From Bryobacterales bacterium (GTDB lineage: Bacteria > Acidobacteriota > Terriglobia > Bryobacterales > Bryobacteraceae): DNA of 58,289 nt. How positions within the stretch are numbered: the stretch's first letter is position 1; each line of letters opens with the position of its first letter. The notes under the pieces are model-generated. The model was not told the origin of the DNA. It was given only the letters and a program-made list of their open reading frames with translations, and ran no database searches. Below, one piece after another: positions 1-9,059 of this stretch. The stretch covers positions 1 to 58,289 of the forward strand of contig JAEUQE010000020.1 in the NCBI GenBank assembly GCA_016789785.1, written 5' to 3'. A program made the position numbers and the translations under genes.

Positions 1-383
1 AACACCTTGCCCTTGATATCCCATAACGCGAGATCCATCGCTCCCACGGCATGAATCTTCTCGCGGCCCGGCGGATAGAACCACCCGATGTACATCTCCT
101 GCCAGATCGCTTCAATGCGGAACGGGTTCTTGCCAATCAGCGTGCCCGCGCATTGCTCCAGTGTGTCCTTCGATCCGCCCTCGCCAATGCCGGTGACGCC
201 GATGTCGGTCTCCACGGTGATCACCATGTTGCTCTGATTGAAGAGCTGGTTGAGATCTGGCGGCTTGTAGATCCGCACGCGCGTGATTTTGGCTTTCGGC
301 AACGACGCCTCCGCGGCCTTGGGCGCAGCCATACCAGCCACGCTGGCGACGGACAGCGATTTCAAGAATGCTCTACGGTTCAT
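1..383 (-). CDS. Enolase-superfamily (mandelate racemase/muconate lactonizing type) enzyme, exported, 3' end outside window
   Basis: The first about 127 residues are visible; the rest lies beyond the left edge. The N-terminus (MNRRAFLKSLSVASVAG) is a twin-arginine-like export signal. It is followed by the capping-domain pattern of the MR/MLE family: an early TRVRIYKPP strand, a TDIGVTGIGEGG stretch, an IEAIWQEMY helix and MDLALWDIKGK, which is diagnostic of this family. Members abstract a proton alpha to a carboxylate in sugar acids or related compounds. The metal-binding barrel is not visible, so the substrate cannot be named. A second family member lies at 56084. Start chosen at the ATG opening the signal peptide. 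Confidence 0.85.
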   Translation of the reverse strand, partial: MNRRAFLKSLSVASVAGMAAPKAAEASLPKAKITRVRIYKPPDLNQLFNQSNMVITVETDIGVTGIGEGGSKDTLEQCAGTLIGKNPFRIEAIWQEMYIGWFYPPGREKIHAVGAMDLALWDIKGKV

Positions 384-402
384 CCTGTCGCTCCCTTCGT
401 TC

Positions 403-1209
403 TTACAGGGCCAGCGCCCCTTCGAACTGCATTTCTTTGAGGTTGAACTTGGTCTTCACTTCGAACGGTCCCATCTTCGTGAAGAAAGTCACTTCCTTCT
501 CATCCAACTGAATCGGTTCCTTGCCAATCGGAAAAAGAAACAGGGCGAGACTGCGCGGTCCCGAATCGAAGAAGCGTGCCACTTCAGGCGGAGTGGCCGG
601 CCTTCCTTTGCGCCTCAATTCCGTGGACGCGAGCAGTGCGCCTTCCATGCGCTTGCGCGCCTCCGCGCTCGCCTGCGGATCCTGTGGGTTCGCCGCGCCC
701 CGTCCCTGTGCGCTCTGTCCGCCGCGGCCCATCCTCGGCAGACCGGACACGCTCACGATGTAATTACCGTTGGTCTCGGGTGGCCAGTCGCGCTTCGCGC
801 TTCTACGAACCGGCGCAGCGCTTTCCCATCGCACAGTGAGTTTGATTTCCGGCATTCCGCCTCCGGAGGGAGGTCCGCCGCGGCTGCCACCACGTCCTCC
901 TCCGCGGCCACCGCCGCCACCACCACCGCCCATGCCACCACCCGCGCCACCCATTCCGCCGCCGGCCATTTCCGCTCCGGCGCCCATGCCACTTGCGTCG
1001 GGAATGCCTCCGCGCATGCCTCCGCCGGCCAGGCCTCCGGGTGTGACGGTCACTTCCTTCGCCCAGGGCGACTTGGTCTGGAACTTGCGCACTTCCTCCT
1101 CGGTCCACTGCTCGACCGGCTTGGCGATCCAGAAGTCATCTTTCGCGGTAAGGGGACGCGATGCAAGAATCGCAAGGGAGGATTGCAACAGGGCTCTGCG
1201 GGAGGACAC
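403..1209 (-). CDS. Exported glycine-rich protein of unknown function
   Basis: 268 residues with an N-terminal RR-containing export signal (about 1-22). A conserved-looking block WIAKPVEQWTEEEVRKFQ follows at about 27-44, of a kind I associate with acidobacterial secreted proteins. Residues about 58-120 are a low-complexity Gly/Met/Arg linker with runs of glycine. The C-terminal half (about 121-268) looks globular and rich in beta-strand. No catalytic motif was recognised. It ends 19 bp upstream of the enolase-superfamily gene on the same strand, so the two may be cotranscribed. Function unknown; the reading frame is supported by the clear split into signal, linker and globular domain. Confidence 0.75.
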   Translation of the reverse strand: MSSRRALLQSSLAILASRPLTAKDDFWIAKPVEQWTEEEVRKFQTKSPWAKEVTVTPGGLAGGGMRGGIPDASGMGAGAEMAGGGMGGAGGGMGGGGGGGGRGGGRGGSRGGPPSGGGMPEIKLTVRWESAAPVRRSAKRDWPPETNGNYIVSVSGLPRMGRGGQSAQGRGAANPQDPQASAEARKRMEGALLASTELRRKGRPATPPEVARFFDSGPRSLALFLFPIGKEPIQLDEKEVTFFTKMGPFEVKTKFNLKEMQFEGALAL

Positions 1210-1457
1210 TTAGGGGCGCCTTTCTCGTTTGATGAGATCAAGTATATAGCTGAGCGGCCACCTTTGGGTGCTTTCCGGCCTGAAAACGCCGTTCTCGCCT
1301 GACCTGACCACCCTGAGTCACGCCGGCGGTTTTAAGCGAAATGCTGATGTAGCTCCGCACTTGTGACTGAGGCCCGGGCGTGAGCCGATTGGCGGCCCCA
1401 AGGGAGTAGGGCGCGGAGGGTAGTGAGAGCAACGGAGAGTGAGGAAAGGATGAAAGC

Positions 1458-3557
1458 TTACTGCGCTTTCAGAAGAGCGTCGATGTTCTTGATGTTGGCC
1501 TTCGCGTACTCCGCTTCCTGGAGTTCGCCATTCAATTCGATCATCCGTGAGAAGTGCTTGCGAGCGGCTGGAAGCATTCCGATGTCTCCCGTCTGGTTCG
1601 CCTGCCCGGCGTAGGACAGCGCCAGCAAATAGTGCGTGAACTCGTCCTGCGCATCGAAGGACAGCGACTTCTGGCAGAACGGGATCGCATACTGAAACCG
1701 ATTTAACTTGCGCTCGCAGTCGCACAGCCCGAAGTAAGTCAACTTACGGAGTTCTTTCCAGACATCGGTGGTCCCGGCGCGTTTCTTGGCCAGAAGCCCT
1801 TTGAACCCGAACGAATAGTGCGCGATCTTCATCGCCAGCCCGCTTTCGTAGTTGGTCAGCTTCAGGTACTGCTGATACTCGGGAATCGCGTCGGCAAACT
1901 GGCCCTTCATCCGCAGGGCTTCGGCAAGCCAGAAATGCGCCTCGCCATTGTTCGGCGTCTGACGGATGGCGATGCGCGCCGCTTCAATGGCAGGATCGTA
2001 CATGCCCTTCAAGCGGAACGCCTGCGCCAGCAGATACTGCGCGGTAGCGTGGTTCCGGTCCCGCTGCACCACGCGGTTCAATTCGCGAATCGCCTCATCC
2101 ACGTCACCGAGGTCGAACAGCATGCCGCCGTAGGTGGCGCGCGCCTCCAGGTAATCCGGATCCAGGTCGAGCGCCTTCTGAAACCACTTCTTTGCGTTTT
2201 CCGGCTGATTCAGATCGCGATACGCACGCGCTAAGTAGAGCGCGGCCTGACTGTAAGTGGAATCCAGCTTCAGTACTTCCTGAAAATCGGCAACGGCCCG
2301 GCGATAGTCCTCCGGGCCCTTGCTCTTCAGGTAGTCCTTCACGGCATCATCGAACTTGTCCACCGCTGCTTTGGGTCTTCGGCGCGGGATCAGAAACTTC
2401 AGCGTGATCGTGGACTCCTGGCCTGGATACACCATCTCCTCGCGAGGACCGTCCGGCTCATATCCCATTCGCACGCCCTTCACCTGATGCGGCCCGGGCG
2501 CGATACCCGGCAGGCGCAACGGCTGGCCCTTGCTTACAACGCCAACCGAACGCCCATCCAGGAACACCTCGACGTTATCCATCGCCGATTCGAAGATCAT
2601 CGTGCCGTTCTTCGGCGGCGGCGGATTGCTCAGCTTCGCCCCGGCCGGATTGAACGCCAGCAGCATATTGTTGTCGAAGCTGCCTCCGACCGTCGGATTC
2701 TGCTGCCCCTTCGTCGCGGTCCGCACATTGTGCTGAACATAACTTGCGAGTTCGTCCGCCGTAATAATGCCATCCTTCGATTCATCGGCCTCGCCTTCCA
2801 GGCCCTTCACCACATAGTAAGTGAAGATGCCGTGGCCGCCGCCCCACTGCGGGCTCTCGAAGGAGCGCTCGCGGTCGCGGCTCGCCGTCAGTGAGAACAA
2901 CGAACGGTTCAGATCCAGCAGCCGGCTGTTGATCGTCTGCGAATCCGTGTCACTCGCGGCGGCGCCGCTGTGGCAGGAGTCCGTCAGCAGCACTTTCCAC
3001 TTGCCTTTGATCTTGCTGCCGAACGCCGCACCCAGCGATTCGGTGGAATAGCCCGTACCCGACGGGTCCTTGCCATTGAAATCCGACGGAGCGAGATACA
3101 CCTTGCCCTGATAAACAAACCCGTGGCCCGCGAAGTACACGATCACGCGATCTTCGGGCTTCGCAACCGAGGGCAGCCAGACCTCGATCGCCTCGCGAAT
3201 GTTCGCGAGCGTCGCTTTTGTGCCGGTCAGCTTGCGGACGTTTTCAGCCCGGAAATTGCCGCCTTCGCGGCTGATCAGGATGGAGTACATCGCCTCGGCG
3301 TCGCGCTCGGTGAACTTCAGTTGCAGCGCTTTGTCGAGCTTCGGATACTCGGAAACTCCCACCACCACTGCATAGCTGCGTGGTACGGCGACCTTGCCCG
3401 CCACCGGCGTGTCCACCTCGTCCAACACTTCGTACTTGAGGTCGCGCGCGGTTTTGCCTTCGTCCTTCTTCTGGCCCTTCTGCGCGGCTTGCGGCGCAGC
3501 GAGCAACGCCGAGGCAACGAACAGAGAAATCAATGCGGCTTTCGACATCGCTGGCAT
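1458..3557 (-). CDS. Caspase-family (C14) peptidase with PEGA and TPR domains, exported
   Basis: 699 residues. A signal peptide (about 1-22) precedes a caspase-like p20 domain (about 58-300). The His of YFAGHG (H145) and the Cys of TDSCHSGA (C195) form the expected catalytic dyad, both intact. A PEGA-like beta domain (about 315-395, VEVFLDGRSVG...PGPHQVKGVRMGYEP) and at least four TPR repeats (about 425-590) follow. The gene starts 3 bp after the stop of the upstream DUF4384 gene, so it is the last gene of a three-gene operon. Likely a cell-envelope or periplasmic protease with a protein-docking C-terminus; the substrate is unknown. An alternative start lies at the next ATG, 9 bp downstream (MSKAAL). 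Confidence 0.88.
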   Translation of the reverse strand: MPAMSKAALISLFVASALLAAPQAAQKGQKKDEGKTARDLKYEVLDEVDTPVAGKVAVPRSYAVVVGVSEYPKLDKALQLKFTERDAEAMYSILISREGGNFRAENVRKLTGTKATLANIREAIEVWLPSVAKPEDRVIVYFAGHGFVYQGKVYLAPSDFNGKDPSGTGYSTESLGAAFGSKIKGKWKVLLTDSCHSGAAASDTDSQTINSRLLDLNRSLFSLTASRDRERSFESPQWGGGHGIFTYYVVKGLEGEADESKDGIITADELASYVQHNVRTATKGQQNPTVGGSFDNNMLLAFNPAGAKLSNPPPPKNGTMIFESAMDNVEVFLDGRSVGVVSKGQPLRLPGIAPGPHQVKGVRMGYEPDGPREEMVYPGQESTITLKFLIPRRRPKAAVDKFDDAVKDYLKSKGPEDYRRAVADFQEVLKLDSTYSQAALYLARAYRDLNQPENAKKWFQKALDLDPDYLEARATYGGMLFDLGDVDEAIRELNRVVQRDRNHATAQYLLAQAFRLKGMYDPAIEAARIAIRQTPNNGEAHFWLAEALRMKGQFADAIPEYQQYLKLTNYESGLAMKIAHYSFGFKGLLAKKRAGTTDVWKELRKLTYFGLCDCERKLNRFQYAIPFCQKSLSFDAQDEFTHYLLALSYAGQANQTGDIGMLPAARKHFSRMIELNGELQEAEYAKANIKNIDALLKAQ

Positions 3558-3560
3558 TCC

Positions 3561-4259
3561 TTACTTGTGGGCCAGGCGGTATTCAAATACCACCGGACCG
3601 GTCAATCTCGATTGTGCGGTCACCACGGACCGGTTCTGACTCTTCATGAACACCAGTTCCTGCGAAGAGCCGGGGTTCGCCTTCTGTAAGTTGGCGGGTA
3701 GATCCTGTCCGCGAGCCACTGGCTTGGCCCCAGCGTTGCTATCCACGCAATCGCCGCGAGCCCTCAGGATCGCATCATCACAACGTGGCGTCATCGTGGG
3801 AGGCGGAGTCGAATCGAGCGGTGGTGGCGGAGGCAAAGCCGTGCTCTTGTGCGTACCGCCGATCGCGGCCGGGGTCACCATCCAATAAACAACATCGTGT
3901 CCCGCGGGCCCCGCGATCTTGAACGATCCATCCGTGGTGGCGGGCACGTAATACTCTTTGTCCGCCTCCACACGGTTCTGCAGGCCGGCATCCTCGGTCG
4001 GGAACAACTGCGTGTAACTGCCGCCGGTCCCTTGATTCATCACGTACAGGAAGCCGGAGAAGTTCGTGCGGAAGCGGAAGCGGATCCGGTCACCACTGGC
4101 AAACACCATGCCGGGATCCATGATCTTCCAGTTCGAACCGTCATAGCGCTCCAGCGTCAACTCCATGCGGTTGGCGCCTTGCGACATTTTGCGGGTTTGG
4201 CCGGCTGCGGATAGCACCGTAAGCGCGGCGAGTAAGCACACGTGGCCCATTCGTTTCAT
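3561..4259 (-). CDS. DUF4384-domain exported protein
   Basis: 232 residues with a cleavable-looking signal (about 1-20). A DUF4384-type beta domain follows: FASGDRIRFRFRTNFSGFLYVMNQ, then a YTQLFPTED strand and a VVYWMVTP strand, ending at about residue 130. Residues 135-155 are proline-rich. DUF4384 domains are often found with caspase-like peptidases and protein kinases in bacterial envelope proteins. It lies between a second DUF4384 gene (13 bp upstream) and the caspase gene (3 bp downstream), so the three products probably work together. No enzymatic motif is seen; a binding or scaffold role is inferred. Confidence 0.8.
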   Translation of the reverse strand: MKRMGHVCLLAALTVLSAAGQTRKMSQGANRMELTLERYDGSNWKIMDPGMVFASGDRIRFRFRTNFSGFLYVMNQGTGGSYTQLFPTEDAGLQNRVEADKEYYVPATTDGSFKIAGPAGHDVVYWMVTPAAIGGTHKSTALPPPPPLDSTPPPTMTPRCDDAILRARGDCVDSNAGAKPVARGQDLPANLQKANPGSSQELVFMKSQNRSVVTAQSRLTGPVVFEYRLAHK

Positions 4260-4272
4260 GTAAGTGCGCTCC

Positions 4273-5289
4273 TTATTCGTGCTTCAGCGGCAGTTCAATA
4301 ACGAAGTTGGCATCGGCGCGTCCGCTTTTATCCACAACGTAGACGGACTTGTCTTTCTGGTTGTCTGCCGACTCGGTGTCCACTTTCTCGAACACCAGGT
4401 CGCGGGCCATCATCTGGCTGCGCGGCCGGCCGGTGAGCGGATCGTCGATCGGGGAGATCGCCTGAGCCAGCAGCATGGGACCTTTTGGCGCGGCTTTCGG
4501 CGCGGCGGTCTTCTTCGATTCGGCCTTCTTCGGTTCAGCCTTCGGAGCATCGCTCTTCGGCTCGACCGCGGCCGGGGCCTTGCCACGGTTGAGGTCGAGA
4601 ATCATGTCCTCCACATCGGCGACGGGTTTGCGCGCCAGGACGATGAACACCTTCTCAGTACCCGGGCTGCCGGAGAATGTGAAAAACGCGCGGCCATTCG
4701 GAATGCGCACGGGCTCCATCGCGGTGATGCGATTCTTGCCGGCGTTGATCTCCTTGGCTGGAAACAACACGGTCCAGTCTCCACTGGTGCCGCGCTGGAT
4801 GATGTACAGGTAGCCGTCCTCGTTCGCTTCCACCTGGATCTGCACGCGATCGCCGGTGCGGAAGGTCTTGTCTGGGGACACTTCTTCGGCATTCCAGCGG
4901 CTGCCGATCTTTTCGTACTCATAGAGGCTATAGCGCAGACCCAGGGGCTTGTTCCCGTTGTAGCTTGCGGTGACGAGTTTCACTTCGCCCCAGCCTGGTT
5001 CTGGTCTGGCTGGTTCTGGTCTGGCTGGCTCTGGCCTGGCGGATGTAGGCTCGGGCCGTGCAGGCTTCTTCGTGTTGGCCGCGACGGCGACAGGCTCCGC
5101 CTTTTTCACGGCGGGCGTCACAGGCTTGGCCTGGGAAACGGGTTTGCGCGGCGAATTCGACACCGGGATGTAGAACAACTCGCGAGCAGTAAGTTCGGGC
5201 TGGCCCTGGGCAATGGCGCCGCCGATGGTCATCAGCGAGCTTGCCAGCAGGCCCGCCGGAATCCAGAATTTCTTGGTTTTCAGAAACAT
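4273..5289 (-). CDS. DUF4384-domain exported protein with Pro/Glu and Ala/Lys linkers
   Basis: 338 residues and first gene of the caspase operon. An N-terminal hydrophobic signal (about 8-28) is followed by a low-complexity linker containing a tandem A-R-P-E-P repeat (about residues 78-97). The DUF4384 domain (about 100-225) carries FRTGDRVQIQVEANEDGYLYIIQR and a WTVLFPAKE strand. A charged Ala/Lys/Pro linker and a C-terminal tail follow. An AGGAG Shine-Dalgarno at 5298-5302 on the minus strand supports this start. The sequence is clearly paralogous in layout to the next gene. Probably a periplasmic or envelope binding protein. Confidence 0.8.
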   Translation of the reverse strand: MFLKTKKFWIPAGLLASSLMTIGGAIAQGQPELTARELFYIPVSNSPRKPVSQAKPVTPAVKKAEPVAVAANTKKPARPEPTSARPEPARPEPARPEPGWGEVKLVTASYNGNKPLGLRYSLYEYEKIGSRWNAEEVSPDKTFRTGDRVQIQVEANEDGYLYIIQRGTSGDWTVLFPAKEINAGKNRITAMEPVRIPNGRAFFTFSGSPGTEKVFIVLARKPVADVEDMILDLNRGKAPAAVEPKSDAPKAEPKKAESKKTAAPKAAPKGPMLLAQAISPIDDPLTGRPRSQMMARDLVFEKVDTESADNQKDKSVYVVDKSGRADANFVIELPLKHE

Positions 5290-5338
5290 ATCGTCAACTC
5301 CTGGGTGGGAAACGCGTCCGCGCCCTCTCTACCCTCAA

Positions 5339-5345
5339 CTATATA
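5339..5345 (-). promoter_or_regulatory. Possible -10 element of the DUF4384/caspase operon
   Basis: On the minus strand this reads TATATAG, in an AT-rich island (actatatatgtgtatt) inside otherwise GC-rich DNA. It lies about 50 bp upstream of the start at 5289 and in the divergent gap facing the ABC-transporter gene at 5530. No convincing -35 is visible, so this is tentative. Confidence 0.3.
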
Positions 5346-5529
5346 TGTGTATTCCTTCGGCGCAAACCATCATGCACCCGCTCCCAACTATTCAGGCGAA
5401 ATTGCCGAGCCACTTCCATCACCCAAGCCGCATCTCGCTCACGAATAAGGTCTTTCCCCTGTCAGTTGGTACCTCCCGACCCGTCAAGCGAGGTATCCTC
5501 TTCTTGAACAGGAGTCTCATTTCCCTCAG

Positions 5530-6270
5530 ATGGATCCAACGTACCCGCCGTTTCTGCGGTGTCAGCGACTCAAGAAGTCCTTCGGCGCCGTTCATGCTGT
5601 TGACGACGTGAGTTTCGACGTTTTTCCCGGCGAGGTGGTGGGCCTGTTGGGGCCCAATGGCGCTGGAAAAACCACCGCGCTCCGTATGCTCGCCGGCATC
5701 CTCACGCCGGACGAAGGCAGCGTCACGGCCTGCGGCTTTGACATGAAAGCGGATCCCCTGGAAGCCAAGCAACGGATCGGATTCCTCTCCGGCGACACAC
5801 AACTCTACCAGCGCCTGACCCCGCGCGAAGTGCTGCTCTACTTCGGCGAGTTGTTTGAAGTGCCCCTGGAGCAGCGCAAGCGGCGCGCGGAGGAATTGGT
5901 GGCGTCGCTCGACATGACCTCCTTCGCCGACCGTCCCTGCGAAACACTCTCCGCCGGCCAGAAGCAGCGCGCCAACATCGCCCGCGCATTCTTCCACGAT
6001 CCCGACGTACTCATCCTGGATGAGCCGACCACCGCGCTTGATGTCCTCAGCGGTCGCTTTATCGTCGACACGATTCGCGACCAGCGCAATCGAGGCAAGG
6101 CCGTGCTCTTCTCGACGCACATCATGGGGGAAGCCGAGTATCTCTGCGATCGCATCGTCATGATCCACCAGGGACGCAAAGCCGAGGAGGGCACTCAGGC
6201 CGAGATCATCGGACGCTCCGGAGCCACGAATCTGACCGACGCCTTCCTCAAAGCGATTGGAGAAAACTGA
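5530..6270 (+). CDS. ABC transporter ATP-binding protein (NatA-like)
   Basis: 246 residues, the full length for this class. All ATPase motifs are present: Walker A GPNGAGKTT (about residue 43), signature LSAGQKQR (about 139), Walker B VLILDEPTTALD (about 162) and the switch histidine in FSTHIM (about 198). The sequence resembles the ATPases of ABC-2 exporters of the NatAB type. The stop TGA lies just before the permease ATG at 6272, so the pair is translationally coupled. It powers export through the permease encoded next; the exported substrate is unknown. Confidence 0.93.
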   Translation: MDPTYPPFLRCQRLKKSFGAVHAVDDVSFDVFPGEVVGLLGPNGAGKTTALRMLAGILTPDEGSVTACGFDMKADPLEAKQRIGFLSGDTQLYQRLTPREVLLYFGELFEVPLEQRKRRAEELVASLDMTSFADRPCETLSAGQKQRANIARAFFHDPDVLILDEPTTALDVLSGRFIVDTIRDQRNRGKAVLFSTHIMGEAEYLCDRIVMIHQGRKAEEGTQAEIIGRSGATNLTDAFLKAIGEN

Positions 6271-6271
6271 G

Positions 6272-8368
6272 ATGCGGTTTCCAATTGTCCGCGCGATCTT
6301 CCTCAAAGAGCTTCGCGAGACGCTACGCGACCGGCGCACACTGATGTTCATGTTCGTGCTGCCGCTGCTCCTCTATCCGGGCATGATTATCGGCATGTCG
6401 AAGTTTCAGGATTCTCTGGAAGAGCAGGCTCGCGACCGTACCGGGCGCCTCACGGTTTGGGGCGACGCCACGCCCGATTTGATTGAGGATCTGAAGAAAC
6501 GCAACTTCGAGGTCACACGCGATGACTCCCGCCCCGTGAAGGACGATGTGCCGGCATTTGAACCGATCCCTGTTGGGGATAGCAAGGACGCCGAACAGAA
6601 GGCGGAGAAGATTCGGGCACGCCTGGATTCGCATCCGCTCGCGGTGGCCGCGCGTCCACAGATTCTGGAGCGCAAGACCGATCTGGTTCTTGCGGTTTGG
6701 CCTCGGAAGGCAGACGGCGGATTGCAGCACATGGCGATTCTGTTTGACTCCGTGCGTGAGGATTCGCGCCGCGCTCGCGGGCGATTGGAAGTCGCGCTGG
6801 ATGACTACCGGAAGCGGCTGATTGCACAACGCGAGGTCGAGCGCGGTCTCCCTAAGGGCTTCTCCACCGCCATCGATCTGAAGGCGCGTGACGTGGCTCC
6901 CAAGGCACGCAGGTCCGGCTTCGGGCTCGGGATGATGCTCCCGTTCATTCTGCTCGCGGTGTCCGCCACGGCAGGCTTCTACCGGGCCGTGGATACTACC
7001 GCCGGCGAGAAAGAGCGGAACACGATGCAGACACTGCTGTGCGCGCCTGTGCGGTCCATCGAAATCGTCGCCGGAAAGTTCGGCGCAATTTCCCTGATCA
7101 CCATGGCGGCGGCGGCGGCGAACATTGCGAGCCTTGGCATGACGTTCGCGAGCGTGTCGAGGTCGGTGGCCGGCGGAGGTCTGACGCTGAGCACGTGGCA
7201 CTACGTGGTCGTGTTTCTGACGCTTGTGCCTGTCACCTTCCTGACTTCCGCGTTGTTCCTGGCGATCGGTGTGTTTGCGAAGGATTTTCGCGACGGGCAG
7301 AACCTGCTCACTCCGGTGATGATGCTGACGATGATGCCGGCCGCCATCACCATGCTGCCAGGCGTCGAGTCGAATGCTTACACCTTGATGGCGCCATTCG
7401 TGAATGTCGCGCTGCTGATCAAAGCGTTGCTGGTCGGTGAAGCGAAGCCCGATCAGATCTTCGTTACCGTGATTTCATCAGGGGCGTACGCGGTACTGGC
7501 GCTGACTTTCGCGGCGCGTGTCTTCGAGCGGGAATCGCTGCTCACGGGTGGCAAGGACACGTTTCGCGGACTCTTCGGGCTGGATCAACGCCGCCGTGAG
7601 CTAACGCCATCGCTTGCCTTCGCATCGTTCTGTCTGGTGCTGGTGCTGATGTTCTACGGCAGCGTGCTTCCGAAAATCAGCATGGAGAAAATGCTGCTGC
7701 TCATTCAGTACGGGCTGATTCTGCTTCCGGCGCTGGTGATTGTGCGGGCGCTGCGCCTGCCGGTCGCGGACACGCTGTCTCTGCGTTGGCCAGGGGTCCG
7801 GCCCATGCTTGCGGCGGTGCTGATCGGCTTGTCGGGATGGACGGTGGGCAGTGCGTTTCTGCGGCTGCTGCCTCCGCCTGAGTCTCTGCAAAAGGCCATG
7901 CAACAGGTGCTGATGATGGACAAGCCGGAGATCCCACTTGCGCTCGTGTTGTTTCTGGTGGCCGTCTCGCCGGGCATCTGCGAAGAGCTATTCTTCCGCG
8001 GATTGCTGCAAGGCGGGTTCCGGCGCACCGGCATGTGGCCCGCGATTCTGGTAACCGCGTTCCTGTTTGGCATCGCCCATGGTTCCATTTACCGCATGTT
8101 GCCCGTCACGTTTCTCGGCGTTGTGATCGGCTATCTCGCATGGCAGAGCAGGTCGGTGGTGCCGGGGATGCTCGCGCATGCGATCAACAACGCGACAGCG
8201 ATCCTGTTCGTGAGCTACCCGCCGATGCGCGAGTGGGCGATGAAACAAAAACTGCAGCACCTTCCGCTGGAATGGACCGCCGCGGGTGCGGTAGTGCTGG
8301 CAGCCGGGTTGTGGCTGGCACGCGGAACAGCGTCGCCCAGCACCGGCAACGCGACTACTGCGCAGTAA
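6272..8368 (+). CDS. ABC-2 transporter permease fused to a CPBP (CAAX/Abi-type) intramembrane protease domain
   Basis: 698 residues. The first part is an ABC-2/NatB-like permease: an N-terminal transmembrane helix, a large extracytoplasmic loop (about 45-220), then a group of about five or six helices. The C-terminal 200 residues form a CPBP protease domain with EELFFR, FGIAH and HAINN motifs, which carry the Glu, His and Asn residues of that family. This permease/protease fusion is a known architecture. ATG 6272 is preferred over an in-frame TTG 15 bp upstream because GGAG sits about 9 bp before it. The last 14 bp overlap the convergent gene. Substrate unknown. Confidence 0.9.
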   Translation: MRFPIVRAIFLKELRETLRDRRTLMFMFVLPLLLYPGMIIGMSKFQDSLEEQARDRTGRLTVWGDATPDLIEDLKKRNFEVTRDDSRPVKDDVPAFEPIPVGDSKDAEQKAEKIRARLDSHPLAVAARPQILERKTDLVLAVWPRKADGGLQHMAILFDSVREDSRRARGRLEVALDDYRKRLIAQREVERGLPKGFSTAIDLKARDVAPKARRSGFGLGMMLPFILLAVSATAGFYRAVDTTAGEKERNTMQTLLCAPVRSIEIVAGKFGAISLITMAAAAANIASLGMTFASVSRSVAGGGLTLSTWHYVVVFLTLVPVTFLTSALFLAIGVFAKDFRDGQNLLTPVMMLTMMPAAITMLPGVESNAYTLMAPFVNVALLIKALLVGEAKPDQIFVTVISSGAYAVLALTFAARVFERESLLTGGKDTFRGLFGLDQRRRELTPSLAFASFCLVLVLMFYGSVLPKISMEKMLLLIQYGLILLPALVIVRALRLPVADTLSLRWPGVRPMLAAVLIGLSGWTVGSAFLRLLPPPESLQKAMQQVLMMDKPEIPLALVLFLVAVSPGICEELFFRGLLQGGFRRTGMWPAILVTAFLFGIAHGSIYRMLPVTFLGVVIGYLAWQSRSVVPGMLAHAINNATAILFVSYPPMREWAMKQKLQHLPLEWTAAGAVVLAAGLWLARGTASPSTGNATTAQ

Positions 8369-9005
8369 AGGTGACTTTGCCTTTTCCGGTGCCGAAGCGC
8401 ATCTTTTTCGGAATCGGATTCAAGCCCTGCCACACCCAGACTTCGTCGATGCGCAGATCCGTGATTCCGGATGGCAGCGGGTATGTGCCCTTGGTTTCGG
8501 CATCGGTGAGCGGGTCGATGGTGAAAATGTCCCAAACCAGATGCTCCTGCTTGAGGCCGCCCTTCTTTGTCTCGTCCTGTTTGCGAATGGTGAAGGTGAT
8601 CACGGGCTGGGTGAGGGCGATCGGGTTCTTGCTCGACCCGCGATAGTTCTTCCACTTGTCGCCCTTATCGGGATGTTCCAGCGTAATGCCGATCACGGAG
8701 TTGTGGGGCAGATCGTAGGACGCGGTCTTCCCCCCGCCGTTGTCCAGGTTGATCTTCCACTGCTGCGGCGACGCCAGACGCTGATACTGCTGCGGGTATT
8801 TCCAGATGCGAATCGTCTTGCCCTTGGGGTTGGCAGCCATACACTTCGAAGCCGCCCCAAGAGCGAGTCGCACCGGCCCTTCCTCGATCGCCATTGGCTT
8901 GGCCTTATCGGCTTCCGGGCACAATTCCGGTTGAAGCACCACCAATTGCGCGGGGGCCGCCGAAGCCACCGCAAGAGTGAAAGCAAGCAGACTGGCAGGG
9001 CGCAT
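8355..9005 (-). CDS. Exported protein of unknown function
   Basis: 216 residues with a signal peptide (about 1-19, ending APA-Q). The mature part is predicted beta-rich and has two cysteines (ELCPE, SKCMA) that could form a disulfide. No family motif was recognised. Its 3' end overlaps the convergent permease gene by 14 bp. It is preceded by an AGGAGGT-like Shine-Dalgarno on the minus strand, supporting the start. Probably a periplasmic or secreted protein. Confidence 0.65.
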   Translation of the reverse strand: MRPASLLAFTLAVASAAPAQLVVLQPELCPEADKAKPMAIEEGPVRLALGAASKCMAANPKGKTIRIWKYPQQYQRLASPQQWKINLDNGGGKTASYDLPHNSVIGITLEHPDKGDKWKNYRGSSKNPIALTQPVITFTIRKQDETKKGGLKQEHLVWDIFTIDPLTDAETKGTYPLPSGITDLRIDEVWVWQGLNPIPKKMRFGTGKGKVTFTAQ

Positions 9006-9059
9006 CCAGACACCTCCTGCTCTTCAGTGTAGCGAGTGTTTGTTCCGGTTCCGTGAAGG

